64,000 nt of DNA. Source: Thermococcus sp. JdF3 (lineage in GTDB: Archaea > Methanobacteriota_B > Thermococci > Thermococcales > Thermococcaceae). Location: positions 1-64,000 of the forward strand of contig NZ_SNUK01000003.1 of the NCBI RefSeq assembly GCF_012027495.1. The letters run 5' to 3'. A program made the translations under genes and the position numbers. The notes under the pieces were generated by a model. It made no database searches. It was not told where the DNA came from and was given only the letters and a program-made list of their open reading frames with translations. This document shows positions 43,641 through 53,983 of this stretch, one piece after another (the first letter of the stretch is position 1; each line of letters opens with the position of its first letter).

Positions 43641-44768
43641 ATGGACATAGAAAAGAGGATGGAACTTATCGGGAGAAAGCCAACGGAGGAACTCCTGACC
43701 GCGGAGAACCTCAGGCACCTGCTCGAAGTCGGCGTTCCAATGCAGCACTACATAGGATTTGAGATAAGCGGTTACATTCACCTCGGAACCGGACTCATGG
43801 CTGGAGCGAAGATAGCCGACCTTCAGAAGGCTGGAATCAAGACGAGGATTTTCTTGGCGGACTGGCACAGCTGGATAAACGACAAACTCGGTGGAGACCT
43901 CGAGGTCATCCAGAAGGTCGCGCTGAGCTACTTCAAGGAGGGCATGAAGCAGAGCATAAAGGTCATGGGCGGCGACCCGGACAAGGTCGAGTTCGTTCTC
44001 GCGAGCGAGATACTGGAGAAGGGCGACTACTGGCAGACGGTCATAGACATCTCCAAGAACGTTACCCTCGCGAGGATGATGCGTTCGATAACCATCATGG
44101 GCCGCCAGATGGGTGAGGCCATAGACTTCGCCAAGCTAATCTACCCCGCGATGCAGGTGGCGGACATCTACTACCAGGGCGTCACGATAGCCCACGCTGG
44201 AATGGACCAGAGGAAGGCCCACGTGATAGCAATCGAAGTGGCCCAGAAGCTCAAGTACCACGCCCTCGAGTGGAAGGGCGAGAAGCTCAAGCCGGTCGCC
44301 CTGCACCACCACCTCCTCCTCGGCCTTCAGGAGCCTCCGGTCTGGCCGATAGAGAGCGAGGAGCAGTTCAAAGAACTGAAGACCCAGATGAAGATGAGCA
44401 AGAGCAAACCCTACTCGGCGGTCTTCATCCACGACACTCCGGAGGAGATAAAGCAGAAGCTCAGGAAGGCCTTCTGCCCGGCGAAGGAGGTCAAGTACAA
44501 CCCGGTCCTCGACTGGGCAGAGTACATAATCTTCCGCGAGGAGCCGACGGAGTTCACAATACACAGGCCCGCCAAGTTCGGCGGCGACGTCACCTACACG
44601 ACCATCGAGGAGCTCAAGAGGGACTTTGCCGAAGGCAAGCTTCACCCGCTCGACCTCAAGAACGCCGTCGCCGAGTACCTCATCGAGCTCCTCAGGCCGG
44701 TCAGGGAGTACTTTGAAAAGCACCCTGAACCCCTTGAGCTGATGCGGGAGATAAAGATCACCCGCTGA
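43641..44768 (+). CDS. tyrS: Tyrosyl-tRNA synthetase
   Basis: 375 aa, archaeal/eukaryotic type. Charges tRNA-Tyr. The HIGH-like HLGTG is at 47-51, the tyrosine pocket region DWHSWINDKLGGDLE follows, and KMSKSKP starts near 251. YYQGVTIAHAGMDQRKAH supplies further substrate-binding residues. ATG 43641 follows GGTGAG; the longer in-frame start at 43614 is unsupported. It stands alone upstream of an Lrp regulator gene (29 bp apart). Confidence 0.96.
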   Translation: MDIEKRMELIGRKPTEELLTAENLRHLLEVGVPMQHYIGFEISGYIHLGTGLMAGAKIADLQKAGIKTRIFLADWHSWINDKLGGDLEVIQKVALSYFKEGMKQSIKVMGGDPDKVEFVLASEILEKGDYWQTVIDISKNVTLARMMRSITIMGRQMGEAIDFAKLIYPAMQVADIYYQGVTIAHAGMDQRKAHVIAIEVAQKLKYHALEWKGEKLKPVALHHHLLLGLQEPPVWPIESEEQFKELKTQMKMSKSKPYSAVFIHDTPEEIKQKLRKAFCPAKEVKYNPVLDWAEYIIFREEPTEFTIHRPAKFGGDVTYTTIEELKRDFAEGKLHPLDLKNAVAEYLIELLRPVREYFEKHPEPLELMREIKITR

Positions 44769-44797
44769 TTTTCCCTCCCTTTTAGCTGGTGGAGCCG

Positions 44798-45271
44798 ATG
44801 CCGGGAGTGGACGAGAAGGACAGGGAGATACTCAGAATCCTCCGGAAGGAGGGCAGGATAACCCTAACCGAGCTTGGGAAGAGGGTTGGCCTGTCCCCGG
44901 CGAGCGTTAAAAACCGGGTTGAGAAGCTGGAGAGGCTTGGGGCCATAAGGGGCTACTCCGCCATCGTTGACCCGGCTTTCCTGGACGAGTACGTTCAGAC
45001 GTTCTTTGAACTCAAGCTGGCCATAGACGACCACACGATTGACCCGATTCTGAGACGGATCGCCAGGCTGGAGGAGGTTCAGGGTCTCTACCGCCGCAGC
45101 GGCGAGAGGCAGATACTCGTGAGGGCGAGCTTCCACGACACGGATGAGGTCAAGGCCTTTGCAGGAAGGCTCAAACGGCTCTTCGGCAAGAACCTGGAGC
45201 GGGTGGAGGTTACGCTCATAATAGACACCTTCAAGGAAAACTGGGTGTCCTGTGAGACTGGGAAACGCTGA
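44798..45271 (+). CDS. Lrp/AsnC family transcriptional regulator
   Basis: 157 aa. N-terminal helix-turn-helix VDEKDREILRILRKEGRITL, GKRVGLSPASVKNRVEKLER (~25-50), and a C-terminal RAM-type ferredoxin-like domain (FELKLAIDDHTI, QILVRASFHDTDEVKAF). Such regulators form octamers and sense amino acids. ATG 44798 has GGTGG upstream; GTG 44789 is in frame. The following helicase gene starts 20 bp on, so the two may be co-transcribed. Confidence 0.9.
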   Translation: MPGVDEKDREILRILRKEGRITLTELGKRVGLSPASVKNRVEKLERLGAIRGYSAIVDPAFLDEYVQTFFELKLAIDDHTIDPILRRIARLEEVQGLYRRSGERQILVRASFHDTDEVKAFAGRLKRLFGKNLERVEVTLIIDTFKENWVSCETGKR

Positions 45272-45291
45272 TTGCTCGTGAGGGAGTGAGA

Positions 45292-47790
45292 ATGCTCTTC
45301 GTTGTGAGACCCGGGAGAAAGAAGAACGAGCTTGAGGCATTCTTTATCGAGAACGAGCCGGAAAAGCTCACCGCGATGAAGAACCTGAAGGCAGAGAGGA
45401 TATACCGCTTTATAATGCGCGAGGGAAGGCTCTTCAAGGTTCTGGAGGGAAGCCAGTACCGGAACCCCAAGGAGATTGAGAAGCTCCTCCGGGGGGCAAG
45501 AATCGTCCTGGTGAACGCCGACGAGTGGGAGGAGTACTTCAGGCGGAGGCTCCAGAACAAGCGCGTAGAGAAAGCCGAGCTGTGCCGCCTCTGCCTCCTC
45601 GACGGCAGGGTAACTGTTCTCACCGAAGGAAACCGCATTAAATATCATGGCGAGTACATCTGCGAGAGGTGTGCGGAAGACGAGCTGAAGAGGGAGCTCC
45701 GCTTCAGGTTCAGGAGCGTTGCCATGTTCGACCAGGCAAAGAAGCTCCTCGACAGGTTTAGAGACCTCGATAAGGTTCTCTACGCCTTCGACCCCCGCTT
45801 CGACCCGACGAGGCACCCAGAGGTAACGAAGTGGGACGAGCTGAAGGCAAAGCACGTAAGAGTTGAAAAGCTCAAAGTGGACGAGCTCCCCCTACCAGAG
45901 AAGTTTAAGGAAGTTCTAAAGAGCGAAGGCGTCAGCGAGCTCCTCCCGGTTCAGAGTCTGGCCGTTAAAAACGGCCTCCTCGAGGGGGAGAACCTCCTCG
46001 TCGTTTCTGCCACCGCCAGCGGTAAGACGCTCATAGGTGAGCTGGCGGGCGTTCCAGGGGCAATGAAGGGAAAGAAGCTCCTCTTCCTCGTTCCGCTCGT
46101 TGCCCTGGCGAACCAGAAGTACGAGGACTTCAGGAGGAGGTACTCCAAGCTCGGGCTAAGGGTGGCCATCCGCGTCGGCATGAGCCGCATAAAAACCCGG
46201 GACGAGCTGGTGGTCGTTGATACAGGCATAGACGCCGACATCATAGTTGGAACCTACGAGGGCATTGACTACCTCCTCAGAGCGGGGAGGAAGATAGGAA
46301 ACGTGGGGACGATCGTCATAGACGAGATTCACACCCTCGACGACGAGGAGCGCGGACCGAGGCTTGACGGCCTGATAGCCCGCTTGAGAAAGCTCTATCC
46401 GAGCGCCCAGTTCATAGGCCTGAGCGCCACCGTCGGAAACCCCGAGGAGCTTGCCAAGGAGCTTGGCTTGAAGCTCGTCCTTTACGACGAGAGACCGGTG
46501 GATTTGGAGAGGCACATAATCATAGCTAGAAACGAGTCCGAGAAGTGGCGTCACATAGCGAGCCTCTGCCGTGCCGAGGCGATGAGAAAATCCAGGCAGG
46601 GCTACAGGGGACAGACGATAGTCTTCACCTTCTCGCGCAAGAGGACGCACGAGCTTGCCTCCTACCTCACGAGCAAAGGCCTCAAAGCTAAGCCCTACCA
46701 CTCCGGTTTGCCATACAAACAGAGGAAACTCACCGAGATGGAGTTTTTAGCCCAGAGGCTCGACGTGGTAGTTACAACGGCGGCTCTGGGGGCGGGTGTT
46801 GATTTTCCCGCTTCGCAGGTAATCTTCGAGAGCCTCGCCATGGGCAACAAGTGGCTGAGCGTGAGGGAGTTCCATCAGATGCTCGGCCGCGCCGGAAGGC
46901 CGCTCTACCACGAGAAGGGCAGGGTCTACCTCATAGTTGAGCCCGGGCGGAAATATTCCGCCCAGATGGAGGGCAGCGAGGACGAGGTTGCCTTCAAGCT
47001 TTTGACCGCTCCAATTGAGCCCGTGATGGTGGAATGGAGCGACGAGCTTGAGCAGGACAACGTCTTGGCCCACTCCTGCGTCTTCAACCGGCTCGACGTC
47101 ATCGAGGACGTGCAGGGTAAATGCCTCGGTGCCAACCAGAGCGCGGAAAAGGTTCTCGAAAAGCTTGAGGAGCACGGCTTCGTCCGGCTCAAAGGGCCGT
47201 CTGTGGAGGTCACGCCCTACGGAAGGGCCGTGAGCATGAGCTTCCTCCTGCCCAAAGAGGCGTCCTTCATAAGGGGCAACCTTGGAAAGAAGCCAGCGCA
47301 GTGGATAGCCGTCAAGCTTTTGCCGTTCGAAAACCTCTACCTGAGCGGAACGCTCCAGAGGGAGCTTGAAGGCGCAGTTAGGGGTCGCTTGAGCGCAAAC
47401 GTCTTCTCCCCGAGCTTCGCCTCGATCCTTGAGGAGCTGGACAAGGTCATCCCGGAGCTCAGCCCCAACGCGGCGGAGAGGCTGTTCACGCTCTACCAGG
47501 AGTTCTTCATGTGCGGCGAAGAAGACTGCACCGACTACGCGATGGAGCGCGTTAGCAACCTGATAATCGAGCTGAGGAGGAACGGCAAGCACCCGACCCA
47601 GATAGCGGAGCACTTCAGGAAGGTCTACGGCCTCATCGTTTACCCGGGCGACGTCTTCACGTGGCTCGACGGCATCGTGAGGAAGCTTGAGGCGATAGAG
47701 AGGATAGCAAGGGTTTTCAGGGTAAGGACTGCCGAGAATGAAGCGAGAAACCTGAAAAGGGGGATAGAAGAGGGTAAAACCTCAGGCTAA
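45292..47790 (+). CDS. DEAD/DEAH-box helicase with N-terminal zinc knuckle (DUF5814 type)
   Basis: 832 aa. Residues ~1-130 form an uncharacterised domain ending in two CxxC pairs ([10 protein letters not shown] and ICERCAED), probably binding zinc. The helicase core has [12 protein letters not shown] (~240), [56 protein letters not shown] and [10 protein letters not shown]. The C-terminal ~250 residues are a Ski2/Hel308-like extension with [11 protein letters not shown]. It is related to Hel308-type superfamily 2 helicases; the substrate is unknown. Its end overlaps the convergent chemoreceptor gene by 9 nt. Confidence 0.88.
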   Translation: MLFVVRPGRKKNELEAFFIENEPEKLTAMKNLKAERIYRFIMREGRLFKVLEGSQYRNPKEIEKLLRGARIVLVNADEWEEYFRRRLQNKRVEKAELCRLCLLDGRVTVLTEGNRIKYHGEYICERCAEDELKRELRFRFRSVAMFDQAKKLLDRFRDLDKVLYAFDPRFDPTRHPEVTKWDELKAKHVRVEKLKVDELPLPEKFKEVLKSEGVSELLPVQSLAVKNGLLEGENLLVVSATASGKTLIGELAGVPGAMKGKKLLFLVPLVALANQKYEDFRRRYSKLGLRVAIRVGMSRIKTRDELVVVDTGIDADIIVGTYEGIDYLLRAGRKIGNVGTIVIDEIHTLDDEERGPRLDGLIARLRKLYPSAQFIGLSATVGNPEELAKELGLKLVLYDERPVDLERHIIIARNESEKWRHIASLCRAEAMRKSRQGYRGQTIVFTFSRKRTHELASYLTSKGLKAKPYHSGLPYKQRKLTEMEFLAQRLDVVVTTAALGAGVDFPASQVIFESLAMGNKWLSVREFHQMLGRAGRPLYHEKGRVYLIVEPGRKYSAQMEGSEDEVAFKLLTAPIEPVMVEWSDELEQDNVLAHSCVFNRLDVIEDVQGKCLGANQSAEKVLEKLEEHGFVRLKGPSVEVTPYGRAVSMSFLLPKEASFIRGNLGKKPAQWIAVKLLPFENLYLSGTLQRELEGAVRGRLSANVFSPSFASILEELDKVIPELSPNAAERLFTLYQEFFMCGEEDCTDYAMERVSNLIIELRRNGKHPTQIAEHFRKVYGLIVYPGDVFTWLDGIVRKLEAIERIARVFRVRTAENEARNLKRGIEEGKTSG

Positions 47791-49533
47791 TCCAAGTTTT
47801 TCCTTTATCCTTCCTCCCACACCCTTCTGGAACCGGAAAGAGCGAATTATTGGCACCATTCTCTCAACGGCATCGTGTATCTTTGAAGCAACGCGCTCAA
47901 GGTCACGTATGAGATTCTCCTGTTCTTCCATCGTCGACGTGATCTCCTGGGTTGATGCCGTCGTCTCCTCCGAGGAGGCCGCCAGATTCTCCATGGCGCG
48001 TAGGGCCTTCTCCACTTCATCTTTGGTGCGGACTATGCTCTCCTTAACTTCCTCCATCTTGGGGGTTACCTCCTCTATGAGCATTGCTATATTGCCAAGG
48101 TATTCAACCGTCTCCTCGAGGCTCCGTGAGCTTTTCTCCACCACCGAGACGCTGTGGTCTGTAAGCTTTGATGCCTCTTCAATCCGCTCGGTTATCTGCA
48201 CTATGATGCCCCTAATATTATCTGCCGCCCGCTTGCTCTCCTCTGCAAGGTCCCTAATCTCCTGTGCAACCACTGCAAAACCTCTACCTGCCTCTCCGGC
48301 CCTTGCAGCCTCTATTGCAGCGTTTAACGCAAGCAGATTCGTCTGCTCCGCAATGGTAGTTATCACTTCAGTTATGCTGACGATATTCTTGCTCATCTCC
48401 TTTATGTTATCCACAGCCTCCTTTACACCCTCTATCGTTCTCTGTATACCAGCTATCTGGCTAGCTGATTCTTTGCTCTTCTCTCGTCCTTCATTGGCTA
48501 TCCCAACAACCTCCCTCATTGAGGCCTCAAACTCTTCCATTGCCCTAACGCTCTCCTCACTTATCTCCTCAACGTAGCGCATTCCTTCGGTTATTTCATT
48601 GATGTTCTCCTGCTGGCGCTGGGCCTCGACCGCTATCTGTCGTATGGCCTCCGTTCCCTGAGCGACGAGGTTGACACCTTCCCGGGACATCTCGAGCAGC
48701 TTCTGGGAACTCTCCTCCAGGCTCTCTGTGGTCCCCCGTAGAGTTCCAAGCATCTCGATTAGCCTCTTCCTGAAGTCTTCGAGAGCACGGTGGAGTCTGG
48801 CGAACTCCCCCTCACCCTCAGGGAGACTCACTGAGAGATTTCCATTCGAGAGCTCCGTGATGTACTCCACCAGGATCGAAAGCTCGCGCTGAAGCTCTTT
48901 TCTCTTCCTCTCGCTTTCCTCGTGAACGCCAATGAACTCGGTGGTTATCCTGCCCAGATAGCGGAGGAGGTAGATAGCAACCACGACATCCAGGATAAGC
49001 ATTGCAAGCAGGTAGTACTTGAGGTACGTCAGCTTCTTTCCAAAGGTCTCGCTGTATAGACCAACGGCCGTGTTCATCTCCGCCAAAAGCCGGTCGTTGT
49101 GGGTAATTATGTATTCCCGTGCTTTCTGAAACTCTGGGTTATCTGGGCTCTCGCTCGCAATAATCCTGACGCTGGCGTAAAAAGGTTCCCAGAGCCTTTC
49201 CACCTCCTCCAGCTGAGCCCTAACCTTGGGGGGAGCTGGTGGTATATTCCATTCCGTATCGTGAATTGGGGCCTTCCCACCGTAGAGCAAAGCTCTTAGA
49301 GATGTATCAAACAGCTGGGCAGTTGAGAGAAGATCATTCCGATAAGAATCGTTTCCAAGGGCTACTATGAGGGCTTCCTTGGACATCTTCTGGGTTAACA
49401 TCCTCTGCCTACCCGCTATGTCTATGACAATGCCATCAGACTTTACCTTGCTCGCGTAAACAAAAACTCCAGCCACTGAAACGACGTTGAGGATTAGCAT
49501 GATGATTATCCCAAGTCTAACTATGCGCTTCAT
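47782..49533 (-). CDS. Methyl-accepting chemotaxis protein with PilJ-type sensor domain
   Basis: 583 aa. Membrane segment ~8-30, extracellular PilJ-type helical sensor domain with [19 protein letters not shown] (~42-60) to ~165, second membrane segment ~175-195, HAMP-like linker with [17 protein letters not shown], then the long coiled-coil signalling domain with tip [20 protein letters not shown] (part of a longer conserved block, ~395-430). It has Glu-rich methylation sites. ATG 49533 has GGTGA 2-3 nt upstream. Signal unknown; no che genes adjacent. Confidence 0.9.
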   Translation of the reverse strand: MKRIVRLGIIIMLILNVVSVAGVFVYASKVKSDGIVIDIAGRQRMLTQKMSKEALIVALGNDSYRNDLLSTAQLFDTSLRALLYGGKAPIHDTEWNIPPAPPKVRAQLEEVERLWEPFYASVRIIASESPDNPEFQKAREYIITHNDRLLAEMNTAVGLYSETFGKKLTYLKYYLLAMLILDVVVAIYLLRYLGRITTEFIGVHEESERKRKELQRELSILVEYITELSNGNLSVSLPEGEGEFARLHRALEDFRKRLIEMLGTLRGTTESLEESSQKLLEMSREGVNLVAQGTEAIRQIAVEAQRQQENINEITEGMRYVEEISEESVRAMEEFEASMREVVGIANEGREKSKESASQIAGIQRTIEGVKEAVDNIKEMSKNIVSITEVITTIAEQTNLLALNAAIEAARAGEAGRGFAVVAQEIRDLAEESKRAADNIRGIIVQITERIEEASKLTDHSVSVVEKSSRSLEETVEYLGNIAMLIEEVTPKMEEVKESIVRTKDEVEKALRAMENLAASSEETTASTQEITSTMEEQENLIRDLERVASKIHDAVERMVPIIRSFRFQKGVGGRIKEKLGLA

Positions 49534-49621
49534 TCTCACCAGCACCACCCAGAACCATTACTCTTCGAAATTTAACTAAGTTTTGTGTAGGTACGCATGT
49601 AGAAACATAAAATTGACATAT

Positions 49622-50422
49622 TTAAACCTGCAGCACCAGCTGGGCGGGATCCCTTATCGCCGGCCCCAGGCCCAGGACGTAAACCATCAGGTACCAGAGG
49701 CGTCTTTCCTCCTCGTCCGGAACCAGCTTCTGGAGGCCGTAGTAGACCACGACAAGAATGAAGGTTATCCACGGGTAGTAGAAGTACGCCCCGAAGTGCT
49801 GAACCAGAATGTTCTCCAGCCAGTGGACCTCGCGGTAGCCGTAGAAATGAATCGCCACCACCGTTGACCCCATGTCGTAGAGGTGAGCCAGGACAGCGTA
49901 GAGGTAGAGCCTGTCGAAGGGCCGGTACCTGTATATCAGCAGGGCCGGAATCCAGGAGACGAAGGTGTGGATTAGCGTCAGCTCGTAGGGCTCCCAGCTC
50001 CTGGCGTGTGTGACGAGGAGGTAGTTGGCCCATAGCGCCAGAAGTGCGCCCCAGCCAAAGGTCAGCTTGGGGTATGTCTTCAGCTTCGCGTCCAGAACTA
50101 TCGCGGGGAGCATTATGAAGAACGTCGTGAAGAAAATCCCTGGCGTGAGTATCAGCGGGTTCTGGGGTAGGATCCCTCCATCAACGAGGGCTCTGACGGT
50201 CGAGCCGAAGACGACCATCAGGGTGACCGCCATAAAGAGCGTCCTGTCGATTTTAATCCGGAGGGGTTTCAGTATATACCTATATGTATATATGGCTCCA
50301 AACCCCAGCATCAGTGCATACACGAGCGTGTTGACCGGGTTGTAGCCGCTCCTTGTGAACATAGGCTCCCAGAAGTAGGTATATATGAAGCCCCACAGCT
50401 CATTCCACAGCGATTCCAGCAT
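49622..50422 (-). CDS. DUF63 family membrane protein
   Basis: 266 aa with seven to eight hydrophobic segments. Conserved polar points inside the membrane part, such as GSTVRALVDGGILP and AHLYDMGSTVVAIHFYGYREVHWLE, match archaeal DUF63 proteins, whose function is unknown. A short amphipathic N-terminus (ESLWNELWGFIYTYFWEP) precedes the first helix. The preceding gap (50423-50526) contains only AT-rich promoter-like sequence for the rightward gene. Confidence 0.8.
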   Translation of the reverse strand: MLESLWNELWGFIYTYFWEPMFTRSGYNPVNTLVYALMLGFGAIYTYRYILKPLRIKIDRTLFMAVTLMVVFGSTVRALVDGGILPQNPLILTPGIFFTTFFIMLPAIVLDAKLKTYPKLTFGWGALLALWANYLLVTHARSWEPYELTLIHTFVSWIPALLIYRYRPFDRLYLYAVLAHLYDMGSTVVAIHFYGYREVHWLENILVQHFGAYFYYPWITFILVVVYYGLQKLVPDEEERRLWYLMVYVLGLGPAIRDPAQLVLQV

Positions 50423-50526
50423 CTCTTTCCCCCTGCCTGAGTCCGCCTCCCGGTTTAAAGGTCTTTTGGGAACAAAAAAGAAAAGCTGATAAACGGGGAA
50501 TTTTTAAAAATGTAATGGGTGATAAA

Positions 50527-50913
50527 ATGCCGCACGGACCTGCGATGGTTTTTGGTATGGGCGCCGCGATGATACTGGGCTTCCTGTTGGCGCTCTTCAT
50601 AGCCGCTATCTTCCTGTGGATGGCAGGTAAACTACTGGGTATAGAAAAGGCCTCGATTGGGAGGGCGATGGTGGCAATTCTCGGCGGAGGAATCTTTGGT
50701 GGAATAGTGGGCGCTGCAACCGCGGCAATCTTTCCTCCACTGGCACCGTTACTGGCCTTCCTGGCCAATATGTGGGTCATAAAAACCGTTTTCGACACGG
50801 GCTGGCTCAGGGCATTCCTCGCGTGGATACTCTCGGCCGTGATAGCGGGCATTGTGATGGTAATCCTTGCGCTCCTGGGGATATTCACAATCGGCGCACT
50901 CGCGGCGCTCTGA
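50527..50913 (+). CDS. Small hydrophobic membrane protein
   Basis: 128 aa with four predicted membrane segments rich in Ala, Gly and Ile (about 8-33, 43-63, 68-90, 97-126). GGGTGAT lies 3 nt before ATG 50527, which I prefer over ATG 50515. No family recognised; its Gly-rich packing (GGGIFGGIVGAATAAIF) is like small channel- or carrier-related proteins, but this is not evidence for a function. Confidence 0.65.
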   Translation: MPHGPAMVFGMGAAMILGFLLALFIAAIFLWMAGKLLGIEKASIGRAMVAILGGGIFGGIVGAATAAIFPPLAPLLAFLANMWVIKTVFDTGWLRAFLAWILSAVIAGIVMVILALLGIFTIGALAAL

Positions 50914-50965
50914 GTTTCTCTTTTTTGGGTAAGGTATAAATATCTCCAGCGCGCTAGACTACGTG

Positions 50966-51601
50966 ATGCCTATGTTCTTCAAACCGGCCGAGCTCCAATC
51001 CAGGGAGGTGAAGCCCTTCGAGGGGTTCCCCTTCGGCCTCAGCGAGGGGAGCCTATCCGGTATAATAGCGACCGACGAGCTCGCCGAGACGGCTTTTCTG
51101 TACCACCTCGTTGCAAACGCCCTTAAAGATGGTCCCGTTTATCATATAGGCCCCGGAACGGCTTTTTCTGTTAAGCTCCTGAAGCGCCTCACCGAGGACG
51201 TTTCCAACCTGTACGCCGGCAACGTTTACTCCGTTGATGAACTCCTCACCGCCCTTGGCATCGTCGAGGACGGTTCTCTGGTGGTAGTTTCCCTCTTCCC
51301 GACACTCCTCAACAGATCCGCCGAGGGAATAGTCGAGATCAGGAGGGTCGTGGACAAGAAAGGCCTCATATTGGTCCTGAGCCACACAACCATAGAGCTC
51401 AACGAGCTGGACCTCCCGGGCGAGTTCCGGCGCTTCTATGAGCTGCCGGAGGTATTCGAGGTGCTGGCCGTTCTGAGAACCAGCTCCTACCGCGGTCATT
51501 ACCGCCTCAACATGACTGTCCTTAAGGCGCCCCCGGAGTACCTCTCTGCCGTTGGCGACCACTCGGTATCCATAGACTCCATGATAAAACCCCTTCTCTA
51601 A
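50966..51601 (+). CDS. Hypothetical protein, RecA-fold-like without P-loop
   Basis: 211 aa. The order of strands and helices (LSGIIATDELAETAFLYHLV, PVYHIGPGTAFSVKLLKRL, GSLVVVSLFPTLLN, GLILVLSHTTIELN) resembles a RadB/KaiC-like fold, but no GxxxxGKT loop is present, so ATP binding is unlikely. TATA GGTATAAATA (about 50933-50942) is ~27 nt before the start, giving a leaderless mRNA; GTG 50963 and ATG 50966 are both possible. Its last 4 nt overlap the convergent ecfT gene. Confidence 0.6.
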   Translation: MPMFFKPAELQSREVKPFEGFPFGLSEGSLSGIIATDELAETAFLYHLVANALKDGPVYHIGPGTAFSVKLLKRLTEDVSNLYAGNVYSVDELLTALGIVEDGSLVVVSLFPTLLNRSAEGIVEIRRVVDKKGLILVLSHTTIELNELDLPGEFRRFYELPEVFEVLAVLRTSSYRGHYRLNMTVLKAPPEYLSAVGDHSVSIDSMIKPLL

Positions 51602-52359
51602 CCGTATATACTAACGTGGCCGAGTCCCAGGCCGTAGCGGACGTAGAGCGCCAGCCCGAAAAGTATCAGGATTACAAGCGTCGCCGCGTAGTCCCTGCCC
51701 GTCATCTCGATATCGTAGAGGAACGTCCTCTTCCGGCCCGCGCCCAGCGCCCTGCTCTCAAGGGCTATGCTGAGCTCGTGGGCGGTTTTGAGGGAGGCAA
51801 CGAGCAGGGGGATGAGAACGGCGGTCATCTTCTTTGCCCTCACCAGGAGGTTTCCTTTCTCCACCTCCCATCCGCGGCTCCTCTGGGCATCGGTTATGTT
51901 CCGGGACAGCACGTAGAGAGTTGGAATGTAGCGGAGGGCTATTGAGATCGTCAGACCGAACTCGTAGGGCATGCCCAGTCTCACGAAGCCCAGTATCAGG
52001 TCGCGCTGGGTCGTTGTCATCAGCAGGAGGAACGTTATCAGCGCAAACGTGAGCAGTCTCATGGCGAAGGAAACACCGAAGAGCAGTCCCCTGAGCCTCG
52101 GCTCGTAGATAATCGGCCACACCACGAGGGTTATGACGACTATCGGCAGGAGGGGTTTGAGGAGCTTTATCTGCTCCCGTATCTCCACCCCCCCGAGGAG
52201 CCTTCCGACGAGCAGAAAAGCGAAGAACAGGGGTATCAGGATTTTGGGGTCGTTGTAAAGCATAATCGCCGCTATCCCGGCGATGGTTCCGATTATCTTG
52301 ACCCTGGGGTCGAGGGAGTGCAGCGGAGAGCTCTTCTCCGTGTAGAATGGATATATCAT
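51598..52359 (-). CDS. ecfT: ECF transporter transmembrane subunit EcfT
   Basis: 253 aa. Five hydrophobic segments in the N-terminal ~120 residues, then the two EcfT coupling motifs with Ala-Arg-Gly-like signatures: ITDAQRSRGWEVEK (~155) and ALESRALGAGRKRT (~205). EcfT connects the ATPases to the substrate-binding S component. ATG 52359 overlaps the ecfA stop by 4 nt, so they are coupled. In this locus the S component is BioY, so the system imports biotin. Confidence 0.93.
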   Translation of the reverse strand: MIYPFYTEKSSPLHSLDPRVKIIGTIAGIAAIMLYNDPKILIPLFFAFLLVGRLLGGVEIREQIKLLKPLLPIVVITLVVWPIIYEPRLRGLLFGVSFAMRLLTFALITFLLLMTTTQRDLILGFVRLGMPYEFGLTISIALRYIPTLYVLSRNITDAQRSRGWEVEKGNLLVRAKKMTAVLIPLLVASLKTAHELSIALESRALGAGRKRTFLYDIEMTGRDYAATLVILILFGLALYVRYGLGLGHVSIYG

Positions 52360-53147
52360 ACCGCACCACCCACCAGGGCATCGACCAGCTCACGGACGCT
52401 CCTCACAAAACCCACTCCCGCGCCCTCGCTTATCCTGAGAAGTTCGGGCTTCTCAAGTCCGAAATCATGAAGCTCAAGCGAGAAGAACTCCTCCACGGGA
52501 CCATCGAAGACCTTTCTGCCGTCGTGCAGCAGGAGGACCCTCTCAGCCAGCTCCAAAACCAGGTCCATATCGTGGGTTATGAGCAGTATCCCGTGCCCCT
52601 CGGAGCGGAGCTTCCTCACGGCATCGACAACGCTGGAGGAACTCCTCGCGTCCAGTCCCGTCGTTGGTTCGTCCAGAATGAGGTACTTCGGCTTCATCGC
52701 CAGGACGCAGGCTATCGCCAGCCTCTGCTTCTCGCCGCCGCTCATTGAGTACGGTGTCCTCTCCGAGTACCCCTCCAGATTGACCGACCTCAGCGCCCAC
52801 CGAACCCTCTCTTCGATCTCATCGTCGCTCAGCCCGAGGTTCCGCGGCCCGAAGGCAACCTCGCGGAACACGTTCTCCTCGAAGAACATGTGCTCGGGGT
52901 TCTGAAAGACGTAGCCCACCTTCGTGCTCAGCTCGGCGACGGTGTGTTCGCGCGTGTCCATACCGTCCACCGTCACCCTGCCCCGCGTGGGCTTCAGGAG
53001 GCCGTTGAGGTGCTTCGCGAGGGTGGTTTTTCCGCTCCCGTTGGGGCCAACTAACGCGACTATTTCCTTCCCCATCTCGAAGCTTACGCCCTTCAGAGCT
53101 TCCCTACCGGTCCCATAGACGTGCCAGACGTTTTCAACCCTCAGCAT
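52356..53147 (-). CDS. ecfA: ECF transporter ATP-binding subunit EcfA
   Basis: 263 aa. Walker A GPNGSGKTTLAKHLNGLLKP (~34-53), Q-loop VGYVFQNPEHMFFEENV, signature MSGGEKQRLAIACVL, Walker B YLILDEPTTGLDA, H-loop LITHDMD. The short FQNPEHM Q-helix is typical of ECF ATPases. Only one EcfA is visible, so it would work as a homodimer. It overlaps birA upstream (14 nt) and ecfT downstream (4 nt). Confidence 0.93.
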   Translation of the reverse strand: MLRVENVWHVYGTGREALKGVSFEMGKEIVALVGPNGSGKTTLAKHLNGLLKPTRGRVTVDGMDTREHTVAELSTKVGYVFQNPEHMFFEENVFREVAFGPRNLGLSDDEIEERVRWALRSVNLEGYSERTPYSMSGGEKQRLAIACVLAMKPKYLILDEPTTGLDARSSSSVVDAVRKLRSEGHGILLITHDMDLVLELAERVLLLHDGRKVFDGPVEEFFSLELHDFGLEKPELLRISEGAGVGFVRSVRELVDALVGGAV

Positions 53148-53913
53148 CGCTTTCCACTTCCGTCCGGGAATTTAAAAAAGTTCCCAGTGAGTCCGTGAGC
53201 TCGCTGAACAGAACCCTGGAAACCTCAAGGAGGGACGGTGGGTCCCCCAGTATCTCCACAATCGAGGCCGCACCCGCCGGTACGGGATTGGAGACGTTGA
53301 GGCCCACCCCGATGACGGCGTACCTCACCCTGTCCAGCTCACCCGCGGCCTCCACCAGCACGCCGGCCGTTTTTCTCCCCTCCACATAGACCCCGCATTC
53401 CCTCATCTCCGCCTCGATTCCGTAGTGGGACAGTGTCCGAACAATCGCGTCGAGCGTCGGGGGCACCAGCCCGGACACATCCGCCAGCCTCATATCCGGT
53501 CTGAGGATAACGGAGAAGTACAGTCCTCCCCTCCCGGATGCCCAGCGGCTCCCCCTGCGTCCCCTGCCCGATGTCTGCTCCCGGGCTATGACAAACGTCC
53601 ATCCAGGCTCCCCATCCTCCGCGAGCTTCCCTGCAACGTCCATGGTCGATGGCGTTCTCAGAACGTAGTAGCTCCTCACGTCCAGCTCCCATGGGTACGG
53701 CTCCCCGGGCTCAGAGAGGAGCATATAGCCCTTCCTGGAGGAATCTATGGTGTAGCCGAGGGCGGTCAGCTCCCGCACATGCTTCCATACGGCGACCCTG
53801 GACACTCCCAGCTCCGCGGCCATGGTGTCGCCGGATACCCTCGCACCCCTCCGGAGTATGCCCAGGATGCCCCTCTTAACACGGCTGTCCCTGATGAGTC
53901 CCCTCATGGCCAT
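53134..53913 (-). CDS. birA: Biotin-protein ligase BirA with N-terminal HTH repressor domain
   Basis: 259 aa. A winged helix (ILRRGARVSGDTMAAELGVS, then RVAVWKHVRELTALGY, ~18-55) precedes the ligase: STMDVAGKLAEDG, the biotinyl-AMP loop SGRGRRGSRWAS, GGLYFSVILRP, KTAGVLVEA, GVGLNVSNPVP. This is the bifunctional class that biotinylates carboxylase subunits and represses biotin genes when loaded with biotinyl-AMP. It is divergent from bioY; the intervening repeat is the probable operator. Start ATG 53913 or 53907. Confidence 0.93.
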   Translation of the reverse strand: MAMRGLIRDSRVKRGILGILRRGARVSGDTMAAELGVSRVAVWKHVRELTALGYTIDSSRKGYMLLSEPGEPYPWELDVRSYYVLRTPSTMDVAGKLAEDGEPGWTFVIAREQTSGRGRRGSRWASGRGGLYFSVILRPDMRLADVSGLVPPTLDAIVRTLSHYGIEAEMRECGVYVEGRKTAGVLVEAAGELDRVRYAVIGVGLNVSNPVPAGAASIVEILGDPPSLLEVSRVLFSELTDSLGTFLNSRTEVESDAEG

Positions 53914-53920
53914 CGAGTTT

Positions 53921-53949
53921 CGTTAACTAAAACATTTTAAAGATTAACG
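53921..53949. promoter_or_regulatory. Probable BirA operator between birA and bioY
   Basis: CGTTAA at 53921-53926 and TTAACG at 53944-53949 form an inverted repeat with a 17-bp AT-rich spacer. The spacer contains ATTTTAAAG, usable as a TATA box in both directions. The layout (two TTAAC-type half sites far apart) resembles the known BirA signal of bacteria and archaea, and the adjacent BirA has an HTH. Binding would block both birA-ecfA-ecfT and bioY. Confidence 0.6.
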
Positions 53950-53983
53950 TCTGCCTGCGGGTGATGGAAAGGAGGGTGGTAGG